Origin: Paragorgia papillata
Lineage: Eukaryota > Cnidaria > Anthozoa > Scleralcyonacea > Coralliidae
Direction: 5' to 3'
Assembly: GCA_035771165.1 (NCBI GenBank)
Contig: JAWNZC010000337.1
Span: forward strand, 5,075,501-5,139,500
Length of the DNA stretch: 64,000 bases
Every line of letters begins with the position of its first letter. Within the stretch, counting starts at the first letter, position 1. The notes under the pieces are model-generated. The model was not told the DNA's origin. It did no database searches and saw only the letters and a list, made by a program, of their open reading frames with translations. The translations under genes and the position numbers were made by a program. Shown here one piece after another: positions 10,557 through 20,518 of the stretch.

Positions 10557-10726
10557 ACCTGAATGTACTTCACCGATGCTGTCCCATATGCGGTTGTCAC
10601 CGACAATCGCATGTGTATAAGTAATTGATGAAATTCATTCAGATTGTTCCAAGCTACACTGATCAGCTGTTGTACAGCGAAACACCGTGTCTGTAGATTG
10701 AACTATATATATATATATATATATTA
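10557..10726 (-). repeat. Dispersed repeat family A, copy 2 (inverted)
   Basis: On the - strand this reads CAGACACGGTGTTTCGCTGT..AATTACTTATACACATGCGA..GTGACAACCGCAT, and is preceded by a (TA)n run (10704..10726). It matches the copy at 39617..39785. Confidence 0.8.
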
Positions 10727-10967
10727 AACTCATTAACAACTCAACATTTTATTAAATAAAATGCAGTATTTTATTAATGTTTCCGCCACTAATAAAATCG
10801 ATAATCTCACATGGTGCTGGAACCAGAGAATCTGTGGTAAGTCTTTGAACTGATTCGTCGATTTATCAAATTATAGTGTTATTAATTTTTATCAAAATAT
10901 CATCAAAATTGTAAGGACTCAGCTCAAATCAAAATGGATATGCGCAAAACCGCCCCCATTAAGATAT

Positions 10968-12112
10968 AAATAATATTGAAAGATCTTGAAAGGGACATCC
11001 GGTCAAGGTCACATGCCAGTTACACGACTGTCGACTGAAAATCGATGGTAAGGGAAATTAGAGACATCACAAAGAGAATATCAGAGGTAAGTTTGTAAAC
11101 TAAGATCTGCCTTGATACTGATGTCGATCGCATGTACATATTTATTCAAGGAAATTTTACATTTCGTGTGTGGGCATATATAAAATTTGTTAAAGGGGAA
11201 TGATATTGCTCGTTTTGCGCATGTCCATAGGATTGTTTAAATTTTGATTTGCGTACTATAATTATAGTTTTTATAACATTTTGATAAAAGTCTTGCACGA
11301 ATCAGTTCAAAGAATTACCACAGATCATTCCAATTTCCAGCAGCGTAAACATCAAGCAACACTACAGCAACTTCCTGATCTGCCTTCAGGTTGCTTTCTT
11401 CTATAAATTTCCCCCTCTTTGGAAAAGTTTCAAATATACGTATACATCTATATTGTTTCCTGCTATCACCAGATTTGATGAAGGGGTTGTATGGATGTAT
11501 CCGACAAATTGGTCATCTTGCTTAATCAAATTGGTCATCTTGACCATCAACCATTGGCCGCATAAAATGATATGAGAACGAGCATATTGGATTTTCGGTG
11601 GGGTCCCCAACAAAATCAAAGAACATGCATGTGCAAAACGGACTGTAGTCCTTCTTTAATGCTAAACCGAGACGGTGCAGTTGCAAAAATACTGATAAAT
11701 ATAAAGCTCTATAGTTTGCTAGAATCAAACCAGCTATCCTGCGACTGAGTATATGCTTTGTCAGAGCTTTGTCAACGAATAAAATAACAAATTATTTTTT
11801 TAGTCTGAAAAATTAGAATAACACATTCAATCGGCATGCTGGTCCTCATTCTACGCGGATTGCTATTTTGTTAAGTTGCTTCGGATTTTTCTCATTCCCA
11901 GAAAGTTGCTGTAGTGTTGCTTGATTTTTACGCTTCTGGAAACTGCAGAATCTGTGGTAAGTCTTTGAACTGAGTCGTCCAAAACTTTTATCAAAATGTT
12001 ATCAAAATTATAATTAAGGACTCAAATCAAAACGTAAACAATGCTATGGACATGCGCGAAACGGACAGTGTAGTTCCTCTTTAAACGTTGAAGCCTGACG
12101 ACGAGCCTTTAA
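10968..12112 (+). repeat. Approximately 1.1-kb repeat, copy 1
   Basis: Starts GAAAGATCTTGAAAGGGACA and is found again at 15063..16128 with small insertions and deletions. Its terminal words recur inverted at 12330..12470 (CCGGATGTCCCTTTCAATCT), so the whole 10968..12470 block looks like one transposon with inverted ends. Internal sub-repeats carry the words GGACATGCGC and GACTCAAATCAAAA. No coding region is recognisable. Confidence 0.75.
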
Positions 12113-12474
12113 GGTTTATTCAGCACAGGGAGAGTACAGGCCTCGAAGTGTTAACAAATTTTTTCCCACACTCGAAATTTGAAATTCTCTTCAATAAAAA
12201 TTCCAGTATACTAAATTATAGTATATGAAAGTTTCGCTGGTTTGGTAATCATTTAGGAAAATAGCCGCAGTATTTTAAAAAAAAAAAGAGATATTTTCTG
12301 ATTGACATGCGTTTGCAATTTACATGTTCAATATCAACGCAGATCTTATACAAACTTCCTTCTGATATTCTCTTTGTGATGTCTCTTATTTACCTTTACG
12401 GATATCCTTCAATTTTAATTTCGGACAGTTGTGTAACTGCATGTGACCTTGACCGGATGTCCCTTTCAATCTTA

Positions 12475-12583
12475 GACCCGTTTACACTAGAGCAAAAACA
12501 TCCGGATTCACATTGTTTTTTATTCCCATGAGGATGAAAAACAATGTGAATCCGGATACTTTTGCTCTAGTGTAAACGGGGCC
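12475..12583 (+). mobile_element. Harbinger-type hairpin MITE (TTA duplication)
   Basis: Near-perfect 109-bp palindrome. The left arm begins GACCCGTTTACACTAGAGCA and continues CATCCGGATTCACATTG; the right arm is its complement, ending in GGGGCC. It is flanked by TTA on both sides (12472..12474 and 12584..12586), the duplication typical of PIF/Harbinger. It is inserted at the end of the 10968..12470 repeat. Confidence 0.8.
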
Positions 12584-12771
12584 TTAATCATACCTATTTT
12601 TATATAAAGGTTGATTACAGTCCATTTTGCGCATGTCCATATGGGATTGTTTACGCTTTAATTTGAGTCCTTATAATTTTGATAATATTTTGATAAAAAA
12701 TAATAGCAATTTGATAAAAAGTCTTGGACAAATTACTGCAGTCCCTCTTTAAGACTAAACCGGGACATGCA

Positions 12772-12850
12772 CATATAAAGCCCTTGCTACACATAGAATC
12801 GAACCCGCTAGCCTGCGACAGTATTATACCGCGAAGAGCTTTGTCAACGA
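12772..12850 (-). repeat. tRNA-like (B-box) SINE fragment
   Basis: On the - strand it shows GGGTTCGATTCTATGTG, a good B-box, but the 5' part is too diverged for a full A-box. Diverged versions occur at about 11715 and 15765 inside the repeated block. Confidence 0.35.
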
Positions 12851-13383
12851 GTAAAATAATACAATATTTTATACTAAAAAAAAAGAAATAACACATTCAA
12901 TATCCGTTCAGATCGGCTGCTTCCCTTTGCAAACTAAGAAGCCTGCGTATGACGTATGTGGAGAGAAGTATCATTTCCCTCACTATATCTCATATATATC
13001 CTGTATGATGACTATGCATTGTAAATTAAGAGCTCTTAATTTATTATCGACTAGGTTTTCTTTGTTCTTTCGAGGTCTTTATATCGCATAAAGACCTTGA
13101 ATACTAATTAGATAAGAAATGAAGAAAAAAACAAGGAAAATCTTTGTCCAAGGTGGAAAAAAAAAGACAAAACTTTGTTGGAAAACCTCCTCGATAATAA
13201 ATTAAGTCAGATAATGCGCGTCCTCGGGTCTTTATATAGCATACATCCCTCGTTCTCGGGATTTATCTATTACATATAGCAAAAACTACAATATAAAGAC
13301 AACTTAGGTATTTATATAACCCATAGGTATTTATGTTTGCCTGACACATGCTTAATTACAAGAATTAGTGCACATTTGACCTA

Positions 13384-14313
13384 CACCTTTTCGATAATTA
13401 CGTCACGCTTCATGAAATCGAGGCTCCCAGGCCAAGCTTCACAATTTTGATTATCATGTAATCCCGCCATATTTGTTTATGGAAGAAGATGGCTAATAAC
13501 GTCCAAACTATATATGGTAGAAATACATCGTGTACGTATGTTGTTAGGCATTTCATAAGCTTTCATTTGGTGTATATTTTAAGTTTCTATGTTGTGTGTA
13601 ACTTTTTAAAATGTCCAAAATGTTCGCACCATATATTGCTCGTCAAGTAATAATGGACTTCTCACAACTGTTGTAGAATTTCGGATATTGTTTTTAAAAT
13701 ACATAACGCACAAATTTTAAACACATATCAAACAGAAGATACTGTAAAATGCTATTTGCGCTAGAACTTTCAAGTTTCTAGCTTAAGAGAAAGTATTTTA
13801 AAAATGGGAAAACGTACTATTATCTTGGTCTGATGGATATTTGTTAAGTTTGTTTTGTTCACAACTCAGACAAAGATAATAGTACGTTTTCCAATTTTTA
13901 AAATACCTTCTCTTAAGCTAGAAACTTGAACGTTCTACCGCAAATAGCATTTTACAGTATCTTCTGTTTGATATATGTTTCAAAGTTGTGCGTTATGTAT
14001 TTTAAAAACAATATCCGAAATTCTACAACAGTTGTGAGAAGTCCATTATTATTACTTGACGAGTAATATATGGTGCGAACATTTTGGACATTTTAAAAAG
14101 TTACACACAACATAGAAACTTAAAATATACACCAAATGAACTAACAACATACGTACACGATGTATTTCTACCATACATAGTTTGGACGTTATTAGCCATC
14201 TTCTTCCATAAACAAATAAACAAATATGGCGGGATTACTATGATAATCAAAATTGTGAAGCTTGGCCTGGGAGCCTCGTTTTCATGAAGCGTGACGTAAT
14301 TATCGAAAAGGTG
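13384..14313 (+). mobile_element. 930-bp foldback transposon with TA duplication
   Basis: Two arms of roughly 450 bp, more than 90% complementary by eye, meet near 13850 around a short loop. The terminal sequence is CACCTTTTCGATAATTACGT on both ends. It is flanked by TA at 13382..13383 and 14314..14315, as for mariner-type insertion. Open frames inside are arm artefacts. A sequence related to one arm lies at about 48335..48510. Confidence 0.85.
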
Positions 14314-14394
14314 TATTGATTACCAGGATTCTTATTATACGGGACCACGGGTTAAGGTTTGTGTTCGGGTTAAGCGGGGAAGTCAAAAGGACAG

Positions 14395-14465
14395 GCATTG
14401 AGGCACAACCTGCTAGCGCGCGGTTGAATTGGGTTAGTATACTTGGATGGGTGACCAACTTAACG
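14395..14465 (+). repeat. 5S rRNA-like fragment (possible SINE3 head)
   Basis: GGGTTAGTATACTTGGATGG followed by GTGACC closely matches the 3' internal control region of eukaryotic 5S rRNA. The 5' half (AACCTGCTAGCGCGCGG) only weakly resembles 5S. So it is a pseudogene or a 5S-derived SINE, not a working 5S gene. Confidence 0.5.
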
Positions 14466-14809
14466 GCTTCATGTGAGTAGATCTAGAGTTGTTGGTTCTC
14501 TCCTATCCATGCTTCGAGAATTTTTTACCGGTTTCTTTAGTTTTTCTCCCTCCGCAAAAATCTATGTCATCGTTTCCTTCCAGTTTGGAGAATAGTCTTG
14601 TAAGAAACATTGAATCCTATTGTTTTTGTTCAGCCATAATTAAGGTACCTGTGTCAAGATGGACTTTAAGTTGTACATAAATTTATAACTAGAAGTTACT
14701 ATCGCAAGTGAAGTGCTGCCTCAAATCACTCAAAGGAGACAAACCTTTAGCCTTCTCCACAGGCAACTCTGTGCAGTCTGTGGCCAATGTGACACCCCTC
14801 TTGCCCACT

Positions 14810-14940
14810 CCATCCAAGATTGTCCACTCCACCCAAGATTGCCAACTCCACCCGAGATTGCCCACTCCACCCGAGATTTCCCGCTCTACCCAAATTCGCC
14901 CACTCCACCCGAGTTTGCCCACTCCACCCAAGTTTTTCCC
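14810..14940 (+). repeat. Minisatellite of about 18 bp
   Basis: About seven units of CCACTCCACCCGAGATTGCC and variants. It is bracketed by complementary GGCAACTCTGTGCA (about 14761) and TGCACAGAGTTGCC (about 14963). Because the unit is 18 bp, several frames stay open on both strands; these are not genes. Confidence 0.8.
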
Positions 14941-15062
14941 ACTTCTTCACCATAAGAGCCCATGCACAGAGTTGCCTGCGAAGGATGCTGGAAAGACCAA
15001 AAATTTAATATTAATTACAATAGACAGGTATATAGTATCTAATAGGTAAGGTATAGGTATAT

Positions 15063-16128
15063 AATATTGAAAGATCTTGAAAGGGACATCCGGTCAAGGT
15101 CACATGCCAGTTGCACGACTGTCGACTGAAATCGATTGACATCACATGCACTAGTAAGGGGAAATTAGAGACATCACAAAGAGAATATCAGAGGGAAGTT
15201 TGTATAACTAAGATTTGCGTTCATATTGATGTCGATCGCATGTCAATCAGAAAATATCTCTGCTATAATATACTGGAATATTTATTGAAGGAAATTTTAG
15301 ATTTCGTGTTTGGGCATATATAAAATTTGTTAAAGGGGAACTATATTGCTCGTTTTGCGCATGTCCATAGGATTGTTTACGTTTTGATTTGATCGAGTAC
15401 TTAATTATATTTTTTATAACATTTCGATATAAGTCTTGCACCGGAATCCGTCTATAAATTTTCCCCTCCTTGGAAAAGTTTCAAATATTCATACTTTAGA
15501 GGCATCTATTGTTTCCTGCTACCACCAGATTTGATGAAGGGGTTGTAGAGATGTATATCTGACAAATTGATCATCTTGTTTACGAAAAATATCAACCTGA
15601 CAACATCAACCGTTGGCCGCATAGAATGAGAACGAGCATATAGGATTTTCGATGGAGTCTCCAACAACAAGATCAAAGAACATTCGTGTGCAAAACGGAC
15701 TGTAGACTAGTCCCTCTTTAAGGCTAAACCGAGTGCAGTTACAAAAATACAAATAAATATAAAGCCCTAGCCGGCGACTGAGTATATGCTTTGTCAACGA
15801 ATTAAATAATGAATTATTTTATAGTCAGAAAAATTAGAAATATCACATTCAATCGGCATGCTGGTCCTCATTCTACGCGGAAGTTGCTTTGTGTTAAGTA
15901 GCTTCGGATTTTTCTCATTCTCAGAAAGTTGCTGTAGTGTTGCTTGATTTTTACGCTTCTGGAAACTGCAGAATCTGTGGGAAGTCTTTGAACTGATTTG
16001 TCCAAAACTTTTATCAAAATGTTATCAAAATTATAATTAAGGACTCAAATCAAATCAAAACGTAAACAATTCTATGGACATGCGCGAAACGGACAGTGTA
16101 GTTCCTCTTTAAACGTTGAAGCTTGACA
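15063..16128 (+). repeat. Approximately 1.1-kb repeat, copy 2
   Basis: Direct repeat of 10968..12112 with the same start and the same end (GGACATGCGCGAAACGGACA). It has indels of a few to 30 bp, so the copies are not recent duplicates. Confidence 0.75.
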
Positions 16129-16140
16129 ACGAGTCTTTAA

Positions 16141-16413
16141 AGGTGATGTACAGTCCGTTCTGCGCATGTACGAAACTAATGTTTACATCTTCATTTACAA
16201 AAATAATACTAATACCTTATTCAAGATTGTAAACAAAATATTTTCAGGAGAAATAGATGAAATCCGAGGAGATATCCTCGCCGAATGGCTTGGTTTTCTG
16301 CCATGTTGTTCCTAACAGTTTATATTTTGCTGAGTACTTCATGTAATTATTTACGAATGTCATGTTTTGGGGACCACATTTCGGTCATGCGCAGAACGAA
16401 CTGTACGTCACCT
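16141..16413 (+). mobile_element. TTAA-flanked MITE
   Basis: The ends AGGTGATGTACAGTCCGTTC and TGCGCAGAACGAACTGTACGTCACCT are complementary with few mismatches. TTAA lies on both sides (16137..16140, 16414..16417), as for piggyBac or Kolobok insertions. Interior non-coding. Confidence 0.8.
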
Positions 16414-16497
16414 TTAAAACTCAACATTACAATTTATATTAAAGATCACTCGAAACATACAAAGTATTCTCGTACAGTTTTATACACAAAATCCAGT

Positions 16498-17422
16498 TTA
16501 TATCTTTCCCAAGTTAATTGTACAGTTATTAAACACACAACCTGACAACGCTGCAGTAGCCGTTGAACTAGAAATATTTGCCCTTCGTTCATCTCCAGGT
16601 AAAGGCATAGTACTTACAAACTCATCAGATACCTCGAAATCAAACAACAAATCTTCAACATCGTTCTTCTCGTCCACATCCTTTTTTTGTTCCGGAGGTC
16701 CTAATATTTTACTAACTTTTATATTTTGCTCATGACTCTCCTTCTCATAGGCTAACAATGCGTTTGACCTATGACCAGTGTGTTCTCTGATTAGTTTGTC
16801 TTCAACATTCGACTGAAACAATCGCGTTGCACAAGTTACCCTTAAGCAGTGAGAGGTTTTACGACTGAAACCTGCACTCTCGCATAAATTAGGCAAAATT
16901 TTGTTTAGACTATGAATACCTAGAACGATATTATAATACTCGAAAACATTTGCATCATTATTGGGCTTGAAATAAAATGCTTCATTAATCTTAACTAAGT
17001 CCTTTACTTTTGCTATGTAGGCACCGTAACAATTTACAACGCAAGGGAAGTGGTTAACCTCTTTCCCTGAACAACAAATATGCTTTGTAACTCGAGGACT
17101 GTATTTTAGATCTTTCAGGCCACAGTGAAAGGTCTTAGAAGTACTTTCATCGTAAGTTACAGAAACGGAATCAATACGAAAATTGTTTACTCTTAGGTTT
17201 CTGTGCTCTTTGGCCCGTATTCCAAATAACTTGCCGTTGTAAAAATAAATTGTATGGATCAAAGACTTAGCTGTTTGACATCCAAGTAGCTCTTTCTGCC
17301 ACATAATTTTCTCCTCTTCCTCTGTAACTTCTTCTCTCTTCGCCATCTTTGTCTGGTTCGTCAAACCGTCGTGGCAAGCTAGTTTCATCTCAGCATCAAG
17401 AGTTCGACGAAATATATTCATC
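16498..17422 (-). CDS. Crypton-type (DUF3504) tyrosine recombinase, exon 2
   Basis: This is the C-terminal catalytic half of a DUF3504 protein, the KIAA1958/ZMYM/QRICH1-related family derived from Crypton DNA transposons. Visible tyrosine-recombinase marks are an Arg-rich box I region (FGIRAKEHRNLR), the HxLR motif in SHCLRVTCATRLF, and the GHRS..LLAYEK end, with Tyr as the presumed nucleophile. The tail FNNCTIN is typical of the family as I recall it. The frame is open for about 307 residues without frameshifts. Acceptor TGTTAGTTTAG precedes the junction G of ATGAATATATTTCG, and exon 1's phase fits. The entry may be an active transposase or a domesticated copy. Confidence 0.7.
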
Positions 17423-17535
17423 CTAAACTAACAGAAAAGTAACATCGTTACCCTATCTTAGCATTTCATAATCATGGTCAAATAGTCAACAAAGCAATAA
17501 AATACAGTCTGAAATCAGTATATATAGCCCGATAA

Positions 17536-18009
17536 TTACCTCGTTTCGTTCTTATCTAGGATTGATACAGGTAAATCACTTCCTTCTTGCAAATAACGGT
17601 TTAGCCCACAAACAATGCCATACAATGTTCTCGCAGGATATCGTTCACCGTTTGCTTTGACTACTTCCTGAATAAACCTCGACAACCAAAAATTGAGTGT
17701 TTCTGTCGTCATATTTACGATGTTAGTGCCTAAATTCTGCACTTTCTCGCAATCAAACGAAAACGAGCAGCTTTCTAAACTGGCGTCTTTATTTTCCCTT
17801 GTCATTTGCCATTCCTTGAAAATGTTGAACGCCCATCTAGTCGATCGTCGTGTTGATCCGGGAATACTGCTTTCCAACAACTTTTTCTCTTCCTCGGCCC
17901 CTCTTGCCTTCCGAAACACACGTTTTCTCTCGGAGGAAGCCACCCTGCTTCTCCTTATTAAATCTACTTTTAAAAAACAACTGCACTCAAATCTACCAAC
18001 ACATGCCAA
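17536..18009 (-). CDS. Crypton-type (DUF3504) recombinase, exon 1
   Basis: The N-terminal half of the same gene: a basic head (RRSRVASSERKRVFRK), then a SAM-like DNA-binding region with WAFNIFKEWQ, LNFWLSRFIQEVVKANGERY and TLYGIVCGLNRYL. These are the hallmark helices before the DUF3504 catalytic core. It ends at donor ACGAG|GTAATT in phase 2 and joins in frame to the exon at 17422 across a 113-bp intron. The combined protein would be about 465 residues with no stop or frameshift. The ATG at 18009 is the first in frame, but an upstream exon is possible. The related head at 19782..20288 differs in sequence, so there are two distinct family members here. Confidence 0.68.
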   Translation of the reverse strand: MACVGRFECSCFLKVDLIRRSRVASSERKRVFRKARGAEEEKKLLESSIPGSTRRSTRWAFNIFKEWQMTRENKDASLESCSFSFDCEKVQNLGTNIVNMTTETLNFWLSRFIQEVVKANGERYPARTLYGIVCGLNRYLQEGSDLPVSILDKNETR

Positions 18010-18149
18010 TACTTAACACGAAATGCATGTTTAATGTTGTAATTTGAATGTTGAACATTCTAACAGGCAAAACATTAATATCTATTGTTCAGCAGCTAAC
18101 TCAACCGTAATCTGCAGACAATAGAAAACAATACTCACGGAAGCCACTC

Positions 18150-18245
18150 TATTGTAGTCGTCTTTGAAGCCATTTAAAGCACTTGTAGTCGTGTTTTATA
18201 TCTGATAAAACACTCCTACGCGTGCTTTAAATAGTACTTCACAAT
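18150..18245 (+). repeat. Family B partial copy
   Basis: Contains CGTGTTTTATATCTGATAAA, the hairpin end of the repeat at 9952..10225 and 63722..64000. It lies about 140 bp upstream of the Crypton gene start. Confidence 0.6.
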
Positions 18246-18699
18246 ATTCACGGGATCGTACGAAGGCGAAAAGACAAAATAAGAGTTCTCCGACACACGC
18301 CCGACCTGTGCAACTGAGCAAGAAGGGAGTGTTCTGATTGGATCCCGTATTTATAGCCATCTGATTACGCAACGCACGTGTCCCTCTGCATACATTTCCA
18401 TTTAGCAGTTTATCATACCATATTTTATCTTTGCATATCATTATGAGCATTATGAATAGTATATACATCCATACACACATACATATTATATATAAATTAG
18501 TAAAATTACCGTATAGTTTAGTAGTGTCCTTGCTCTTGCCTCTTGTTGCTCCAAAAACAGGCCGAATGAAGGATTCAAGGATTTTCTCGTACTCAACCCC
18601 CGCTCGGCCAACTCGCCGGCGGAAAGAAGAAATATTTGAACAACGCGATATAAATTTTGGTATTTAAAAGAAAACACGGCTGAATAACTTCCCTGTTTG

Positions 18700-19090
18700 C
18701 ACTCAAAGCTTATTTTATGACTTTTAAAACGTTCGACAACTCGTAAAATGATTGCATTGAAAGTGTTGAAGGCATTCATAAGCAACAGCTTTCATCGGTC
18801 CATGACTTAACGTCGTCATGAAGACGTGAAAATACACTCAATGACGTTGTAAACATGACGAGGACGACTTAAAGATTTCTCTTTGGACTGCAAATTATTC
18901 ATTTTCTTTCTTTTAAAGGAATAATTATTTTGTTTGAATGGCCGCGTCGTCGAGGTTGCCGTCGTAGATCGTAAACTCCCTATTAGGGACTTTAAGATGC
19001 TAGGAGGACGACGGCGGTTAAAACGCAAGATAAGTTTTACAATTTAAAGAAGTCACGGTTAACTATTATATTTGATATTTGAAGCTATTG
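18700..19090 (+). mobile_element. MITE family C (TTAGGGACTTTAAG ends)
   Basis: Shares long blocks with 58530..58885: GACGTCGTC..AAGACGTGAAAAT, AATTATTTTGTTT, TTAGGGACTTTAAGATG and GACGGCGGTTAAAACGCAAG. The TTAGGGAC word next to CCCTATTA suggests a Harbinger-type TTA site. Boundaries are approximate. Confidence 0.6.
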
Positions 19091-19335
19091 TAAGAACATT
19101 ACTTTAATATTTATTTGTAACCGAACTCAAAACACACAGAACATTAACCGAACAGCACCCCGTCTTGTTCACAACGTTTCACTAACGTCATTAATACAAC
19201 ATCGGGGGGTCCGGACTCCTTCGTTCGTGTCCAGGCCTGCACACCACCACCACCTCCCATTTTTACAAATTAGTGTAGTTCCCTGCATTTCATTTTTTTC
19301 CTGGTTCAAATCTGTCTGGTCTTCGTACGTTGTGA

Positions 19336-19575
19336 TCACCTAGGACCCGAGTCAGGAATTCCTTCTAGGATGCTTAACTGGATAGTCTCTTGCACCTGGT
19401 TGTCTTTTCCTGGGTCATCAATGTCAATATCCAATTCAATATCCATGATTGTTGACTTGGCCTGACTCGTAGACGGTTCTACACTGCTGATGGTTGATTC
19501 CTCAACATTTGGCTCTACATACAGTTTCAGTCGGTTGTAATGAACAATTCTAGACCGCCGGCCATTAATTATAAG
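19336..19575 (-). pseudogene. Ty3/Gypsy integrase C-terminal remnant
   Basis: On the - strand this holds the basic GRRSRIVHYNRLKLYVEP motif, characteristic of the C-terminal end of Gypsy-type integrases. An acidic Ser/Glu/Asp-rich tail and a stop at 19336 follow. It is separated from the rest of the integrase (20519 upward) by the 941-bp element at 19578..20518. With that element and one TA copy left out, the two parts are in the same open frame. An LTR could not be recognised beyond the stop. Confidence 0.7.
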
Positions 19576-19577
19576 TA

Positions 19578-19733
19578 ATACCATGATATGAGGGAAATTA
19601 GTGATTAAATGTCCCCGAAGCCAAGGGAGGTTTGTGGAATTCCCGAGGGCGAAGCCCGAGGGAATTCCACAAACCTCCCGAGGGTGAGGGACATTTAATC
19701 ACTAATTTCCCGATATATCATGGTATTAGTTTG
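19578..19733 (+). repeat. Left hairpin of the TA-flanked element
   Basis: Arms GAGGGAAATTAGTGATTAAA..GAGGTTTGTGGAATTCCC and their complement meet around GAGGGCGAAGCC. Both outer edges read ATACCATGAT-like sequence and the right side is followed by TA, so it could be an independent MITE of the same family. Confidence 0.75.
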
Positions 19734-19781
19734 TAATACCATGATTAATGAGGAAATAGCATTTGAATTGTAAGGACTCGC

Positions 19782-20288
19782 TTGGGAATAAAGCCATCAA
19801 AAATTGATGAATACATGTGTATAAATATGAGGCACATTGGATATCGATTCAAAGTGAGTAAGGCAGGCGAGATCATGGCAGAGAACCGTTTTGCATTTGT
19901 CACAGAAAAGGATGTTCAGAATGTCCGAGAAAATAGAACACCTTTGAATACTAAAAAACACACCATGTGGAGCAGAAACGTTTATAGACAGTGGGCAGAA
20001 GCGAGGAATAAGGAGTTCAATGAGTTTGTTGCAGAGGATGAAGAATTCAGACGTGTACCAGATTTGGATTGTCTAACCATAAGGGACATAAACTACTGGC
20101 TGAGCAGATTTGCCGTGGAAGTAAGGAAGAAAGATCGAGGTGAATACCGTCATGAAGTGTTATACAGTCTGTTCTGTGGTCTTAATCGAACTGTGGAGTC
20201 GCTTCATCCAAACAAGAATTTGTTTCGCTCGGCGGAGTTTAAACCTCTACAACAAGCTCTTGATGGAAAATTGTGTACTATATCTTAA
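19782..20288 (+). pseudogene. N-terminal fragment of a second DUF3504 (Crypton-like) gene
   Basis: The probable start is the Met of MAENRFAF (19875). It shows the same architecture as 17536..18009: a WSRNVYRQWAEARN helix, INYWLSRFAVEVRKKDRGEY, LYSLFCGLNRTVE, then EFKPLQQALDGKL. It stops at TAA 20286..20288, just where the family's catalytic half should begin. No box I, HxLR or catalytic Tyr is present. It is therefore a captured or truncated 5' part of such a gene, on the opposite strand to the Gypsy element around it. Confidence 0.65.
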
Positions 20289-20329
20289 CTTAAACATGTA
20301 TAATAAAGTCATTATTTTGTTGTGTGAGA

Positions 20330-20457
20330 CGTTTATTTGTTTGGAAACTACTCATGCATACAAATTAGGGAAAATTTCTAATTTTTCCCCGTTTTGGAGG
20401 AAAAATTAGAAATTTTCCCTAATTTGTATGCATGAGTAGTTTTCAAACAAATAAACG
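20330..20457 (+). repeat. Near-perfect hairpin
   Basis: Arms of about 57 bp (GTTTATTTGTTTGGAAACTA..CATGCATACAAATTAGGG and complement) around a short GTTTTGGA loop, with about one mismatch. Such a high match suggests recent origin. It lies between the DUF3504 fragment and the right end of the TA element. Confidence 0.85.
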
Positions 20458-20518
20458 TGGGGAATTTAGCGATTAAATTTCCCTAAGAGAACAAAAGAAT
20501 CCGAGGCGATCATGGTAT

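Larger units (their letters stand above)
19578..20518. mobile_element. 941-bp TA-flanked element carrying a DUF3504 gene fragment
   Basis: Both ends read ATACCATGAT inward and are flanked by TA (19576..19577 and 20519..20520). Next to each end is GGGAAATT..GATTAAAT..CCC-type sequence. Inside are a left hairpin (19578..19733), a second ATACCATGAT start at about 19746, a DUF3504-type ORF fragment, and a 57-bp-arm hairpin (20330..20457). It sits inside a Gypsy integrase frame, which proves mobility. The left hairpin may be a separate smaller family member nested at the end. Confidence 0.75.

Noticed and set aside
14689..15049. Several 60-113 codon frames on both strands
   Set aside because: An 18-bp minisatellite keeps frames open in parallel; none has family features.
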